The notes under the pieces are model-generated. The model was not told the origin of the DNA and made no database searches. It was given only the letters and a program-made list of their open reading frames with translations. Source: Pseudomonadota bacterium (lineage in GTDB: Bacteria; Pseudomonadota; Alphaproteobacteria; Rhodobacterales; Rhodobacteraceae). From it: DNA of 64,000 nt. The stretch lies in contig JAFEFU010000019.1 in NCBI GenBank assembly GCA_018240425.1, forward strand, positions 62,001 to 126,000. The letters are read 5' to 3'. Positions 18,953 through 29,564 of the stretch are shown piece after piece. How positions within the stretch are numbered: position 1 is the stretch's first letter; each line of letters starts with the position of its first letter. Made by a program: the position numbers and the translations under genes.

Positions 18953-19879
18953 TCACCTCCCGGCGGCGCGCGCCCGGCGGAACATGGCGGTGCTGTAGAT
19001 GACGAGGCCCAGCCAGATCAGCGGAAAGGCGATCATCTGTGCCTGCCCGAACTCCTCGCCGAAGATGAACACGGCGGTCAGGAAGATCATCGTCGGCGCG
19101 ATGTACTGCATGATGCCGATGGTCGACAGGCGCAGAAGCTTGGCGCCGTTGGCATAGGTCATCAGCGGCAGCGCCGTGACCGGCCCGCAGCCTATGAGCA
19201 GAAGGATGTCGCGCGTCGATCCGGCGAAAAGGCTGCTGCGCCCGTGCGCCGCCTCCCAGGCAACCCAGCCGATGGCCGCCGGCAGAAGCAGCATCACCTC
19301 GAGGGTGAAGCCCTGGTTGGGGCCGATCGGCAGGGATTTCTTGCAATAGGCGTAGAAACCCCAGGTCACGGTCAGGCTCAGGCCGATGATGGGCAGGCCT
19401 CCCGCATCGAATGTCATGACGGCGACCGCGGCCACCGCAAGCCCGATCGCCAGTTTCTGCGTGGCGTTCAGCTTCTCGCCCAGAAGGGCGGCTCCGAGGA
19501 AGATGCTGAACAGCGGATTGATGTAGTAACCGAGTGCCGCGTCGAGCGCGTGGCCGGTCTGGATCGACCAGACATAGATCCCCCAGTTGACCGAGATCAG
19601 CGCGGCGGTCAGCGCCGCCATGCCCAGCATCCGCGGCGACCTGAGCGCGGCCTTCAGATCAGAGGTTCGTCCCAGCCACCAAAGGATCGCCAGCGCCACC
19701 GGCACCGACCAGATGACGCGGCTGGCCAGCACCTCGAGCGTGCCGATGTTGGACAGCGCCTTCATGTACAGGGGCAGGAAGCCCCACATGAGATAGGCCG
19801 CCAGCGCGAAAAGGAAGCCGCGCAGGCTGTCCTCGTTCTCGGGGCGGGCGGTCAGCGTGACGGGCGGGGTGTCTGACAT
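18953..19879 (-). CDS. rarD: RarD-type EamA/DMT family permease
   Basis: A 308-residue inner-membrane protein with about ten hydrophobic helices, beginning [21 protein letters not shown], the signature opening of RarD. Other RarD-like segments are [40 protein letters not shown] (seen in part) and [17 protein letters not shown]. The substrate is not established for the family. ATG 19879 is chosen because the protein then starts MSDTPPVTL with a short tail before helix 1; the frame runs 25 codons further without a convincing site. Note that a second, unrelated DMT permease lies at 21669-22562. Confidence 0.88.
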   Translation of the reverse strand: MSDTPPVTLTARPENEDSLRGFLFALAAYLMWGFLPLYMKALSNIGTLEVLASRVIWSVPVALAILWWLGRTSDLKAALRSPRMLGMAALTAALISVNWGIYVWSIQTGHALDAALGYYINPLFSIFLGAALLGEKLNATQKLAIGLAVAAVAVMTFDAGGLPIIGLSLTVTWGFYAYCKKSLPIGPNQGFTLEVMLLLPAAIGWVAWEAAHGRSSLFAGSTRDILLLIGCGPVTALPLMTYANGAKLLRLSTIGIMQYIAPTMIFLTAVFIFGEEFGQAQMIAFPLIWLGLVIYSTAMFRRARAAGR

Positions 19880-19963
19880 GATGGTGCTTGCTAGACCCTC
19901 GGCCCTCCGTGCGCCACCCGAAACTTGTGCGGCATACATTCGCACACGCGCCATGCACGCCCC

Positions 19964-20341
19964 TCAGTCGTCGCGCTTGCCGCCTTCGAGGGTCCTGAGA
20001 TGGAAGATCGCCAGCATCCGGTGCAGGAACGGGTAGAGGATGATCGCGGTGAATGCCGGATAGACCGCGCCGCTGAAGATCGCATAGGCGCTGGCAAACA
20101 GCTTGGACCGGTCGTCCGGCATCTGGTTCACCGGCCCCATCCCGGTCAGGATCATGCTGGCATTCAGCAGGCTGTCGATCCAGGGCAGGCCGACGATCAG
20201 GTGATAGCCCAGCGTCCCCGCCCCCAGCGACACGAACAGGAAGCCGAAGGCAAAGGCCGCAAAGCGCAGCGCCCGCAGCGCAAAGGCGCGCCGGCTGCGA
20301 AGATGGAAGGGCGGCGCGGTCTTTTTCGGGTCTACGGGCAC
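19964..20341 (-). CDS. Small two-helix membrane protein of unknown function
   Basis: A 125-residue protein not confidently recognised. The N-terminus is basic (RSRRAFALRALR), followed by a hydrophobic helix at ~26-48 (FAAFAFGFLFVSLGAGTLGY), a polar central loop containing NASMILTGMGPVNQMPDD, and a second helix at ~85-106 (YAIFSGAVYPAFTAIILYPF). The C-terminus HRMLAIFHLRTLEGG is cytoplasmic-looking. Similar small proteins are usually annotated as hypothetical. The layout, a helix, a re-entrant-like loop and a helix, recalls two-helix ion-channel-like proteins, which is only a resemblance. It begins 9 bases after eno on the same strand, so it is probably co-transcribed with eno. Confidence 0.6.
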   Translation of the reverse strand: MPVDPKKTAPPFHLRSRRAFALRALRFAAFAFGFLFVSLGAGTLGYHLIVGLPWIDSLLNASMILTGMGPVNQMPDDRSKLFASAYAIFSGAVYPAFTAIILYPFLHRMLAIFHLRTLEGGKRDD

Positions 20342-20350
20342 CTGCGCGGC

Positions 20351-22562
<2,212 letters not shown>

Positions 22563-22568
22563 TCCGCC

Positions 22569-22982
22569 TCAACCCTTCTTCAGCGGCACGGCCAGCAGTT
22601 CCAGCCGGTGTCCGATCAGCCGGTACCCCAGCCGTGCCGCGATCTTTTCCTGCAAGATCTCGATCTCGGGGTCCACGAATTCGATGACCTGGCCCGTGGA
22701 CACGTCGATGAGATGGTCATGGTGCGCGCGCTCGGCATCCTCGTAGCGCGCCCGCCCGTCGCCGAACTCCAGCTTGTCGAGGATGCCCGCCTCGTCGAAC
22801 AGCTTCAGCGTCCGGTAGACGGTGGCCAGCGAAATGCGCGGATCGACCGCACAGGCGCGCGTGTAGAGGACTTCGGCATCGGGATGGTCGGCGGATTCCT
22901 CCAGGACCTGCGCGATGATGCGGCGCTGGCCGGTCATGCGCAGGCCCCTGGCCTCGCAGCGCTCGATGATGGACTGGCCCAT
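22569..22982 (-). CDS. fur: Fur/Mur family metal-responsive regulator
   Basis: A 137-residue Fur-family repressor with a winged-helix DNA-binding part (LRMTGQRRIIAQVLEE, ISLATVYRTLKLFDEAG) and a metal site centred on HHDHLIDVSTGQVIEF (His 87-90). The C-terminal CxxC zinc motifs of enteric Fur are absent. The sequence is of the alphaproteobacterial Fur/Mur type, which in several species senses manganese more than iron; which metal applies here is not decidable. ATG 22982 is preferred to a longer frame because the family start MGQSIIERC lies there. It leads an apparent two-gene unit with the DMT permease. Confidence 0.88.
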   Translation of the reverse strand: MGQSIIERCEARGLRMTGQRRIIAQVLEESADHPDAEVLYTRACAVDPRISLATVYRTLKLFDEAGILDKLEFGDGRARYEDAERAHHDHLIDVSTGQVIEFVDPEIEILQEKIAARLGYRLIGHRLELLAVPLKKG

Positions 22983-23083
22983 GCTCACCCCGCTCTCCCC
23001 GACCGTGATTAGAGGAATTGCGTGGGCGAGGAAAGCGGCTCGGGTCAACGGCCCCGCCGCCGAAAAATTACCGGCGCTTCCGC

Positions 23084-23112
23084 TTGACGCCGTCCCCCGA
23101 CCTTTCTATTAC
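23084..23112 (+). promoter_or_regulatory. Sigma-70 promoter for the tRNA-Asp pair
   Basis: TTGACG at 23084-23089 and TATTAC at 23107-23112 are separated by 17 bases. The expected start near 23119 lies just before the left arm of the inverted repeat that encloses the first tRNA. Confidence 0.65.
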
Positions 23113-23122
23113 GCATCCCACG

Positions 23123-23248
23123 CTCGGGCGGCGATCCGGGCGGGTGCACACGCGGTTGTAGCTCAGTCGGTTAGAGTACCGGCCTGTCACGCCGGGGGTC
23201 GCGGGTTCGAGCCCCGTCAACCGCGCCACCCGCCCGGATCGCCCGAGA
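23123..23248 (+). repeat. Long inverted repeat enclosing the first tRNA-Asp gene
   Basis: The arm 23131-23146 is a perfect 16-bp inverted copy of 23227-23242 (GCGATCCGGGCGGGTG against CACCCGCCCGGATCGC). After a 2-base bulge a further 6 bp pair (CTCGGG at 23123-23128 with CCCGAG at 23243-23248). The stem brackets the tRNA and takes in the last A of its encoded CCA. In RNA it would bring the 5' leader and 3' trailer together, like the processing stems of rRNA. The second tRNA copy has no such stem. Confidence 0.75.
23152..23228 (+). tRNA. tRNA-Asp (GTC), copy 1
   Basis: A 77-base cloverleaf with acceptor GCGGTTG/CAACCGC, D-arm GCTC...GAGT, anticodon stem CCGGC/GCCGG with GTC at 23186-23188, T-loop GGTTCGAGCC, discriminator G and encoded CCA. 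It is identical to copy 2, 30 bases downstream, and sits inside a long inverted repeat. Confidence 0.97.
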
Positions 23249-23258
23249 GCTGACCAGC

Positions 23259-23335
23259 GCGGTTGTAGCTCAGTCGGTTAGAGTACCGGCCTGTCACGCC
23301 GGGGGTCGCGGGTTCGAGCCCCGTCAACCGCGCCA
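23259..23335 (+). tRNA. tRNA-Asp (GTC), copy 2
   Basis: Base-for-base the same 77 bases as copy 1, including CCA. The spacer between the copies has no promoter, so both probably derive from one transcript starting near 23119. Confidence 0.97.
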
Positions 23336-23811
23336 CTTCCCTCTCCGCCATTCCGTCTCCGCCGGCCCCGCGCGCACCCGAAGCGCGCCTCCCGCCGGCA
23401 AAATCGAATCGCCGGGGCGGTAGCCAAAGAGGCTCTGCCCGGATGCCGTCCTTCACAATGTTTCGGATTTTCCGCGCATTTGCGATGGTTCAAATGAACG
23501 CGACCAATCATCATAACCCGGAGAGGCTCGGCTGAAACTGCGCCATTCCGCCTCACCCCCCTCTGGCCTGCGGTTTATGACCAAAGATCACAAATTTTTA
23601 ATGTTGTCTCAAGGTGTTATGTTACAGGCTTTTCACGGGCATTCACGGCCGATCACAGGCTATTGGCCCCCCCTATCGCCATTTTTGCGATTGCCTCACC
23701 TTGATCTGGCAACCGGGACACGCCGGGTGAGATCAAGACCGATCCACCGACAGGCAGGCCCTGAGGTAGCGCAGTTCAAGGCCCCGCGGGGGCCAAGCAG
23801 GAGTAACCCAG
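23336..23811 (+). other. Gene-free region: tRNA trailer and leader of the first DUF1344 gene
   Basis: No convincing gene is present. 23361-23399 can form a GC-rich two-part hairpin (GCCGGC and GCGCGC arms) after the tRNAs but lacks a T-run. 23570-23640 is unusually AT-rich for this genome and is the likely promoter area. From 23651 the sequence (GATCACAGG, then CTCAC at 23695, GCAACCGGG at 23709, and a GGCCCC/GGGGCC hairpin at 23780-23794 before the ribosome site) is matched at the same spacing upstream of the second DUF1344 gene. It is therefore a conserved leader. Confidence 0.6.
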
Positions 23812-24072
23812 ATGCGTTCCTATGTTCTTCCCCTCGCCCTTGCCCTTTCGGTCGGCCTTGCCGGCGCCGCGATGGCCAAGTCGACCACCACCACCGGGAT
23901 CGTCAAGGCGTTCGACGCCAAGACCCATTCGCTGACCCTGGAAGACGGCACCGTCTACAAGCTGCCCAGCAAGTTCAAGGATCCGGGCCTGAAGGCCGGC
24001 GAGAAGGTCTCGGTCCTGTGGACGATGAAGGGCAAGGATCACGACGCCTCGAAGGTGAAGATCGTCAAGTGA
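23812..24072 (+). CDS. DUF1344-type small exported protein A
   Basis: An 86-residue protein with a signal peptide (residues 1-22, hydrophobic LPLALALSVGLAGAAMA, cut before KS) and a ~64-residue mature domain: TTGIVKAFDAKTHSLTLEDGTVYKLP, then GLKAGEKVSVLW and a charged C-terminus KVKIVK. The pattern G.VK..D....T.TLEDG..Y.LP...L..GEKV.V resembles DUF1344, a small periplasmic family of unknown function. It is likely a small beta-barrel. The gene has its own leader and a strong terminator, so it is a single-gene unit. A paralogous unit follows at once. Confidence 0.75.
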   Translation: MRSYVLPLALALSVGLAGAAMAKSTTTTGIVKAFDAKTHSLTLEDGTVYKLPSKFKDPGLKAGEKVSVLWTMKGKDHDASKVKIVK

Positions 24073-24093
24073 CACCGGCGGTTTGCCGGAAGG

Positions 24094-24128
24094 CGCGGGG
24101 GGCGGCAACGCCCTCCGCGTTTTCTTTT
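24094..24128 (+). terminator. Terminator after DUF1344 gene A
   Basis: An 11-bp GC-rich stem (CGCGGGGGGCG / CGCCCTCCGCG, one G-T pair) with a 4-base GCAA loop, followed by TTTTCTTTT. It is nearly identical to the terminator of the second gene, showing that the terminator was duplicated with the gene. Confidence 0.85.
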
Positions 24129-24406
24129 GCGCCGGGGCAGCAGGCGGGCAGGCGGAATGCCGCCGGACATCGGCCTTTTCCCGCCGAAATTCCATCGCAA
24201 GACATTGTATTTCCATATTATTCATTCACATCGGATCGCGCGGGATCACAGGGGTTTGCGCATCCTCTTGTCGTCTGCTCGGGGCGTCTCACATAGACCA
24301 TGCAACCGGGCGATGCCGGGTGGGACCGGATCCCGGTCCCTTGGCCGGCAGACGCGGACGGTCGCAACCTGCCTGGCTCCTCAGGGGCCAAACCGGAGTA
24401 GCAGAT
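24129..24406 (+). other. Leader region of the second DUF1344 gene, homologous to the first leader
   Basis: GATCACAGG (24244), CTCAC (24288) and GCAACCGGG (24302) occur with exactly the spacing of the leader of gene A (offset 593). A hairpin TGGCTCC/GGGGCCA at 24374-24390 precedes the ribosome site, as in gene A. TTGTCG at 24269 and CATAGA at 24292 (17-base spacing) could be a promoter. No gene is seen. Confidence 0.6.
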
Positions 24407-24688
24407 ATGCGCAAGCTTGCCCTTCCCCTCACCCTGATCATGTCCCTCGCCGCCGGCAGCGGCGCGATGGCGGCGGCCAACATCCTGAACGGAACCATCA
24501 GGTCCTACGAGCCGAAAAGCCACAGGCTGGTGATGGACGACGGCACGACCTACATCCTTGCCGCCGACTGCAAGAACGAGAAGTCGGTCAAGTGCGAGGA
24601 GATGGGCCTGAAGGCCGGTCAGGTGGTCGAACTTCACTGGACCAGTCACGGCGACAGCCGCGAGGCATCGAGTGTGTCGCTGAAATAA
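24407..24688 (+). CDS. DUF1344-type small exported protein B with a Cys-containing insert
   Basis: A 93-residue paralogue of protein A. A signal peptide (about residues 1-22, LALPLTLIMSLAAGSGAMA) is followed by ILNGTIRSYEPKSHRLVMDDGTTYIL. An insert of about eight residues with two cysteines (ADCKNEKSVKCEEM) comes before GLKAGQVVELHW, where A has only SKFKDP. In the periplasm the two cysteines could form a disulfide. The start at 24407 is set by GGAG eight bases upstream. The gene has its own leader and terminator, both copies of those of gene A. Function unknown. Confidence 0.72.
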   Translation: MRKLALPLTLIMSLAAGSGAMAAANILNGTIRSYEPKSHRLVMDDGTTYILAADCKNEKSVKCEEMGLKAGQVVELHWTSHGDSREASSVSLK

Positions 24689-24707
24689 CCGCCACTGCGG
24701 GTGCGGG

Positions 24708-24745
24708 AAAACGCGGGGGGCGGCAACGCCTTCCGCGTTTTCCTT
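24708..24745 (+). terminator. Terminator after DUF1344 gene B
   Basis: Stem AAAACGCGGGGGGCG / CGCCTTCCGCGTTTT with the same GCAA loop as the terminator of gene A, differing in only a few positions. Confidence 0.85.
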
Positions 24746-24959
24746 GCGCCCGCAGGCGCCCGGCGATCACCGGCGATCAACCGCGTTCAACTGCTGCTCA
24801 TCACCCCTTTTCTCACATGATTACAACGATATGTCGTCAGGCGAAGCCAGGGTGCGCCACGCGAAACCCGCCAGTCTTCAGGCGGCGCGGCCATCCTCTC
24901 CGGCTTCAAAAGCCCGCGCGCCGCGCATGTGCGGCGTGCCTGCAAAAGGAGTGACTGAC

Positions 24960-25214
24960 ATGACTTCCAGACTGCTTGCCGCCGCGCTGATCCTTCTGGT
25001 CGGCTCAACCTCGGTGGCCCTTGCCGAAAGCGCCGAAGGCGTCATCAAGGCGATCAACGACAAGCACCGGACCATCACGCTCGAGGACGGGATGGAGTTC
25101 GTGCTGCCCGAACATGTCAAGGTGGACGCGCTGAAGGTCGGCGAGAAGGTCAAGGTCGAATGGCCCGAAAAGCACCGGATCATCGAGGCCCACGAGGTCG
25201 TCGTGGTCAAGTGA
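24960..25214 (+). CDS. DUF1344-type small exported protein C
   Basis: An 84-residue protein with a signal peptide (residues 1-22, LLAAALILLVGSTSVALA, before ES) and the DUF1344-like core AEGVIKAINDKHRTITLEDG, FVLPEHVKVDALKVGEKVKVEW, then the C-terminal VVVVK. It matches the textbook DUF1344 pattern best of the three. AAGGAG lies 8 bases before the ATG. Its leader shares only a CTCAC element with the other two and its terminator is different, so this is the oldest or an independent copy. An AT-rich patch at ~24800-24840 probably holds its promoter. Confidence 0.75.
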   Translation: MTSRLLAAALILLVGSTSVALAESAEGVIKAINDKHRTITLEDGMEFVLPEHVKVDALKVGEKVKVEWPEKHRIIEAHEVVVVK

Positions 25215-25229
25215 CCGGACCGGCGTCAA

Positions 25230-25259
25230 GGGAACGGAGGCCGCGCGGCCTCCGTTCCC
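25230..25259. terminator. Bidirectional terminator after DUF1344 gene C
   Basis: A 13-bp perfect stem (GGGAACGGAGGCC / GGCCTCCGTTCCC) with a GCGC loop, just before the end of the converging M20 peptidase gene. There is no T-run. Confidence 0.65.
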
Positions 25260-25262
25260 GCC

Positions 25263-26645
25263 TCAGGCCAGCCGCGCCAGCACCCTTGCCCAGCTGCGGA
25301 TGCCCTTGTGAAAGCTCTCCACGTCGTATTTCTCGTTCGGGCTGTGGATCTGGTCGTCGTCCTTGGCGAACCCCACCAGCATCGCATCCATCCCCAGATA
25401 GGTCTTGAAATAGCCGGCGATCGGGATCGAGCCGCCCGACCCGACATAGGCGGCGGGCAGGCCCCATTCCTCGCTCAGCGCGGCGCGCGTCACCTCGAAG
25501 GCGGGGTCGGTGATCGCCATGACCGAGGCCGCGCCGCTGCCACCCTGCACGAAGCTGGCGGTGCAGTCGGGCGGCAGCAGCGACTGGACACGGGCGCGGA
25601 AGGCCGCGCGGATCTTGTCCGGGTCCTGCCGCGACACCAGCCGGAACGATACCTTGGCCCGTGCCTCGGCCGGCAGGACAGTCTTGAAGCCCGCGCCCGC
25701 ATAGCCCCCGGCAATGCCGTTGAATTCGCAGGTCGGACGCGACCAGAGCATCTCCATCGGCGTGCGGTCCGCTTCGCCCGCAGGCACCGACAGCCCGACA
25801 TCGCCGAGGAACTTGGCGTGATCGAAGGGCAGGGCCTGCCACTGGGCGCGGATCGCCTCGGGCAGCTCGTCCACATCGTCGTAGAAGCCGGGCAGGGTGA
25901 CGCGGCCCCGGTCGTCATGCAGACTGGCAAGGATCTTCGCCAGCACCCGGATCGGGTTGGCCGCCGCGCCGCCGTACATGCCGGAATGCAGGTCCTTGTT
26001 GGCGGCGTGGATCGTCACCTCCTCGCCCACCAGCCCGCGCAGCATGGTGGTGATGGCGGGATACCGGCTTTCGTGCAGGCCGGTGTCGCAGATCAGCGCG
26101 ATGTCGGCCTTCAGCTCCTTCGCATTGTCCTTCATGAACGGGATCAGCGAGGGCGAGCCGCTCTCCTCCTCGCCCTCGAGGAAGATGGTCAGCTTGCCGG
26201 GCAGGGCGCCATGCACCGCCTTCCAGGCGCGGCAGGCCTCGATGAAGGTCATCAGCTGGCCCTTGTCGTCCGAGGCGCCGCGGGCACGGATCACCCGGCC
26301 CTTCGGCGTCTCCTCGATCGCCGGGTCGAACGGGTCGCGGTGCCAGAGTTCCAGCGGATCGACCGGCTGCACGTCGTAATGGCCGTAGAACAGCAGGTGC
26401 CGCCCGGCGCCCCCGGACGGACCCGTGCCATGCGCGACCACCATCGGATGACCGGGCGTGGGGCGCACCGCCGCCTCGAACCCCAGCCCGCGCAGGTCGG
26501 CCGCGATCAGGTCGGCGGCGCGGGCGCAGTCGGCCTTGAAGGCCGGATCGGTCGAGATCGACGGAACCCGCAGCAGCGCCAGAAGGCGGTCGATCGCCTC
26601 GGGCAGGGTCTGGTCGATACGGGCAAGCACGGCATCGAGGCTCAT
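25263..26645 (-). CDS. M20 family metallopeptidase (dipeptidase-type)
   Basis: A 460-residue zinc-dependent M20 peptidase, probably a cytoplasmic dipeptidase of the CNDP/DapE-like group. Metal and catalytic residues are in [14 protein letters not shown] (His, Asp), ASDDKGQ (bridging Asp), [13 protein letters not shown] (catalytic and metal Glu) and CDTG. A dimerisation domain starts around [23 protein letters not shown]. The C-terminal His ligand would be in [14 protein letters not shown] 26645 follows GGAG; the frame extends 19 codons upstream without support. It is monocistronic and divergent from hemA. The peptide substrate cannot be told from sequence. Confidence 0.9.
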   Translation of the reverse strand: MSLDAVLARIDQTLPEAIDRLLALLRVPSISTDPAFKADCARAADLIAADLRGLGFEAAVRPTPGHPMVVAHGTGPSGGAGRHLLFYGHYDVQPVDPLELWHRDPFDPAIEETPKGRVIRARGASDDKGQLMTFIEACRAWKAVHGALPGKLTIFLEGEEESGSPSLIPFMKDNAKELKADIALICDTGLHESRYPAITTMLRGLVGEEVTIHAANKDLHSGMYGGAAANPIRVLAKILASLHDDRGRVTLPGFYDDVDELPEAIRAQWQALPFDHAKFLGDVGLSVPAGEADRTPMEMLWSRPTCEFNGIAGGYAGAGFKTVLPAEARAKVSFRLVSRQDPDKIRAAFRARVQSLLPPDCTASFVQGGSGAASVMAITDPAFEVTRAALSEEWGLPAAYVGSGGSIPIAGYFKTYLGMDAMLVGFAKDDDQIHSPNEKYDVESFHKGIRSWARVLARLA

Positions 26646-26767
26646 GGCGGCGCTCCTTTCCTTGGTTGGGCCGAGCCTATGGGGCACGGGCGGCAGAGGC
26701 AAGCGCCGGCCCGCCGCCGATCACATGCCGGCGATTGCGGCGAATTGTGCACTCGCAGAATCGGCAT

Positions 26768-26781
26768 TTGACATCTATCAA
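26768..26781. promoter_or_regulatory. FNR-type (FnrL) box upstream of hemA
   Basis: TTGAC-ATCT-ATCAA differs at one position from the FNR consensus TTGAT-N4-ATCAA. It is 60 bases before the hemA ATG. In Rhodobacter, hemA is a known FnrL target, and the position suits activation at low oxygen. Confidence 0.75.
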
Positions 26782-26841
26782 GGCAGAGTGGTCTGCCGCG
26801 ACCGATGGTGCGGGCCGACCTGCTGCGCGAGGATCCGACCG

Positions 26842-28065
26842 ATGAACTATGATGCCGCCCTGGACAGTGCGCTGACGCGCCTGCATGACGAAGGCCGTTA
26901 CCGCACCTTCATCGACATCGAGCGGCACAAGGGCCAGTTTCCCCGCGCGCTCTGGCGGCGCCCCGACGGCACGACGCGCGAGATCACCGTCTGGTGCGGC
27001 AACGACTACCTGGGCATGGGCCAGCATCCCTCGGTCCTTGCCGCCATGCACGAGGCCATCGACGCCACCGGCGCGGGATCGGGCGGCACCCGCAACATCT
27101 CGGGCACCACGCTTTACCACAAGCGGCTCGAGGCCGAGCTGGCCGACCTGCACGGCAAGGAGGCGGCGCTGGTCTTCTCCTCGGCCTACATCGCCAACGA
27201 CGCAACGCTCTCGACGCTGCCGCGGCTGTTTCCCGGCCTCATCATCTATTCGGACGCGCTGAACCACGCCTCGATGATCGAGGGCGTGCGCCGCAACGGC
27301 GGGGCCAAGCGCATCTTCCGCCACAACGACGTGGCCCACCTGCGCGCGCTTCTCGCCGCCGATGATCCGGCGGCGCCCAAGCTGATCGCCTTTGAATCGG
27401 TCTATTCGATGGACGGCGATTTCGGCCCGATCGGGGCGATCTGCGATCTGGCCGCCGAATTCGGGGCGCTGACCTACCTCGACGAGGTCCATGCCGTCGG
27501 CATGTACGGCCCGAGGGGCGGCGGCGTGGCCGAGCGCGACGGGCTGATGGGGCGCATCGACATCATCAACGGCACGCTGGCCAAGGCCTTCGGCGTCTTC
27601 GGCGGCTATGTCGCGGCCAGCGCCAGGATGGTCGATGCGGTGCGCTCCTACGCGCCGGGCTTCATCTTCACCACCTCGCTGCCGCCGGCCGTGGCGGCGG
27701 GGGCCGCGGCCTCGGTCGCCCACCTGAAGCGCGACCAGGCCCTGCGCGACGCCCACCAGAGCCAGGCGCGGATCCTGAAGATGCGATTGAAGGGCCTTGG
27801 CCTGCCGATCGTCGACCACGGCAGCCATATCGTTCCGGTGCATGTCGGCGACCCGGTCCACTGCAAGCTTCTGTCCGACATGCTGCTGGACCGCTACGGC
27901 ATCTATGCCCAGCCGATCAACTTCCCCACCGTGCCGCGCGGCACCGAGAGGCTGCGCTTCACCCCCTCGCCGGTGCATACGCCGCGCGATCTCGACCATC
28001 TCATCCACGCGATGGACGAACTTTGGTCGCAATGTGCGCTGAATCGCGCTGTAGCTTCGGCCTGA
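26842..28065 (+). CDS. hemA: 5-aminolevulinate synthase
   Basis: A 407-residue PLP enzyme condensing glycine and succinyl-CoA to 5-aminolevulinate, the first committed step of tetrapyrrole synthesis by the C4 route, typical of alphaproteobacteria. Motifs are [39 protein letters not shown] and the PLP-lysine region [14 protein letters not shown]. The length equals that of Rhodobacter HemA. ATG 26842 begins the conserved [11 protein letters not shown]; the frame running back to 26458 is not coding. An FNR-type box lies upstream. An active haem, or bacteriochlorophyll, demand under low oxygen is implied, but no photosynthesis gene is in the window. Confidence 0.96.
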   Translation: MNYDAALDSALTRLHDEGRYRTFIDIERHKGQFPRALWRRPDGTTREITVWCGNDYLGMGQHPSVLAAMHEAIDATGAGSGGTRNISGTTLYHKRLEAELADLHGKEAALVFSSAYIANDATLSTLPRLFPGLIIYSDALNHASMIEGVRRNGGAKRIFRHNDVAHLRALLAADDPAAPKLIAFESVYSMDGDFGPIGAICDLAAEFGALTYLDEVHAVGMYGPRGGGVAERDGLMGRIDIINGTLAKAFGVFGGYVAASARMVDAVRSYAPGFIFTTSLPPAVAAGAAASVAHLKRDQALRDAHQSQARILKMRLKGLGLPIVDHGSHIVPVHVGDPVHCKLLSDMLLDRYGIYAQPINFPTVPRGTERLRFTPSPVHTPRDLDHLIHAMDELWSQCALNRAVASA

Positions 28066-28180
28066 CAGCCGAATCCGATGCATCGGGCCTTGCCCTGTGC
28101 TAAGGAATCTTCAATAGGGCGGCACGGTTCGTTGCGAATCGATGACCGGTTTGTTTACGGGGACAGGGGCTGAGGCAGGC

Positions 28181-29485
28181 ATGATCGGGCGGAGGTTCAC
28201 ACCTTCGGCAGAAGACTCGGACAAGCCCAGGGGGTTTGACGATTTCGAGTTGAAGCTGGGCGACATGATGCGGGGCGAACGCGCCACCCTGTCCAAGTCG
28301 CTGCTGGACGTGCAGCGCGAACTGAGGATCAAGGCCAGCTACATCGCCGCCATCGAGAATTGCGACACCGCCGCCTTCGACACGCCGGGATTCATCGCCG
28401 GCTATGTCCGGTCCTACGCCAAATATCTCGGTCTCGACCCGGAATGGGCCTTCCAGCGCTTCTGCACGGAGGCCAACTTCGCCGTCGCCCACGGCATGTC
28501 GGCCGCCGCCTCGGGGCCGCAGGTCGGGGGCAAGCGGCGCAAGGAAAAGGAATATGACGAGCCGCTGGCCAATCCGAACGCCTCGTTCGTGCCGCGCGGC
28601 GAAAAGCTGTTCTCGGGGATCGAGCCCGGCGCCCTCGGTTCCATCGCGGTGCTCCTCCTTCTGGTCGGCGGCATCGGTTTCGGCGGCTGGAAGGTGCTGC
28701 AAGAGGTCCAGCGCGTGCAGCTTGCGCCCGTCGATCAGGCGCCGGGCGTCGTCGCCGACCTCGATCCGCTGGCCGGAGCGACCGCCGAAATGCAGGCGCA
28801 GGCAAAGGCCCAGGCCCAACCGGGGGCGGCGGTGATGGCGGCGCTTCCGTCCAGGGATGCCCAGCCCGATCCGCAGGCCCTTGACCATCTCTACCGCCCG
28901 CAGGCCCTCGACGCGCCGGTTCTGGTGGCGCGCGACGGGCCGATCGCCTCGATCGACCCGGATTCGGTCGGGCTTCTCGCCCAGTCGGCCAGCGACCGCG
29001 CGGTCAGCGAGGCGCTGGCGACAACCCAGCCGCTCGGCGAGACCCCGGTTCAGGTCGTGGCCCCCGACGCCGCACCCTCGGTCGAGATCATCGCTGCCCG
29101 GCCCTCGTGGGTCAGGGTGCAGGCCGCCGACGGCACCGTCCTGTTCGAGAAAGTCCTCGACGCGGGCGAGCGCTACAAGGTGCCGCTGACCGACGAGCCG
29201 GCGCAACTGCGCGCCGGTGAATCCGGGGCGGTCTATTTCGCCGTCAACGGCACGACGTACGGCCCGGCCGGCGCCTCGGGGCAGGTGACCAAGAACATCA
29301 CCCTCTCGCCCGACGCGCTGACCCAGCGGTATGCCGCCGCCGATGTCGCGGCCGACGCCGACCTTGCCCGGGCCGTGGCACTGGCCTCGGCCGACCCCGC
29401 CACCGCCCCGGCCAGCGGCAGCGATCCCGCCGCCGCCCCGGCAGCGGCGCCCGCGCCGACGGCCCCCGTCGCCCCCGCACCCTGA
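28181..29485 (+). CDS. RodZ-like helix-turn-helix membrane protein (DUF4115)
   Basis: A 434-residue bitopic protein. Residues ~20-90 form a RodZ-type helix-turn-helix (ELKLGDMMRGERATLSKSLL, IKASYIAAIENCD, TPGFIAGYVRSYAKYLGLDPEW). A basic linker KRRKEKEYDE precedes a membrane helix at ~150-172 (IAVLLLLVGGIGFGGW). A periplasmic DUF4115 domain (SWVRVQAADGTVLFEKVLDAG) follows, with an Ala/Pro tail. RodZ proteins link MreB to the cell-wall elongation machinery. ATG 28181 is preferred over 28142 because a GAGG-rich site precedes it and the family begins MIGRR; both are possible. ispG follows, as in many proteobacteria. Confidence 0.82.
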   Translation: MIGRRFTPSAEDSDKPRGFDDFELKLGDMMRGERATLSKSLLDVQRELRIKASYIAAIENCDTAAFDTPGFIAGYVRSYAKYLGLDPEWAFQRFCTEANFAVAHGMSAAASGPQVGGKRRKEKEYDEPLANPNASFVPRGEKLFSGIEPGALGSIAVLLLLVGGIGFGGWKVLQEVQRVQLAPVDQAPGVVADLDPLAGATAEMQAQAKAQAQPGAAVMAALPSRDAQPDPQALDHLYRPQALDAPVLVARDGPIASIDPDSVGLLAQSASDRAVSEALATTQPLGETPVQVVAPDAAPSVEIIAARPSWVRVQAADGTVLFEKVLDAGERYKVPLTDEPAQLRAGESGAVYFAVNGTTYGPAGASGQVTKNITLSPDALTQRYAAADVAADADLARAVALASADPATAPASGSDPAAAPAAAPAPTAPVAPAP

Positions 29486-29507
29486 ACGGCCCGTACTCCC
29501 GGCGCCA

Positions 29508-29536
29508 TTGCCTTGCGCGCCCGCAGGGCCTATCTA
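29508..29536 (+). promoter_or_regulatory. Candidate sigma-70 promoter of ispG
   Basis: TTGCCT (29508-29513) and TATCTA (29531-29536) with a 17-base spacer end 28 bases before the ispG ATG. Confidence 0.45.
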
Positions 29537-29564
29537 GACGCCGTCACCTGACACCGAGGCGCCC

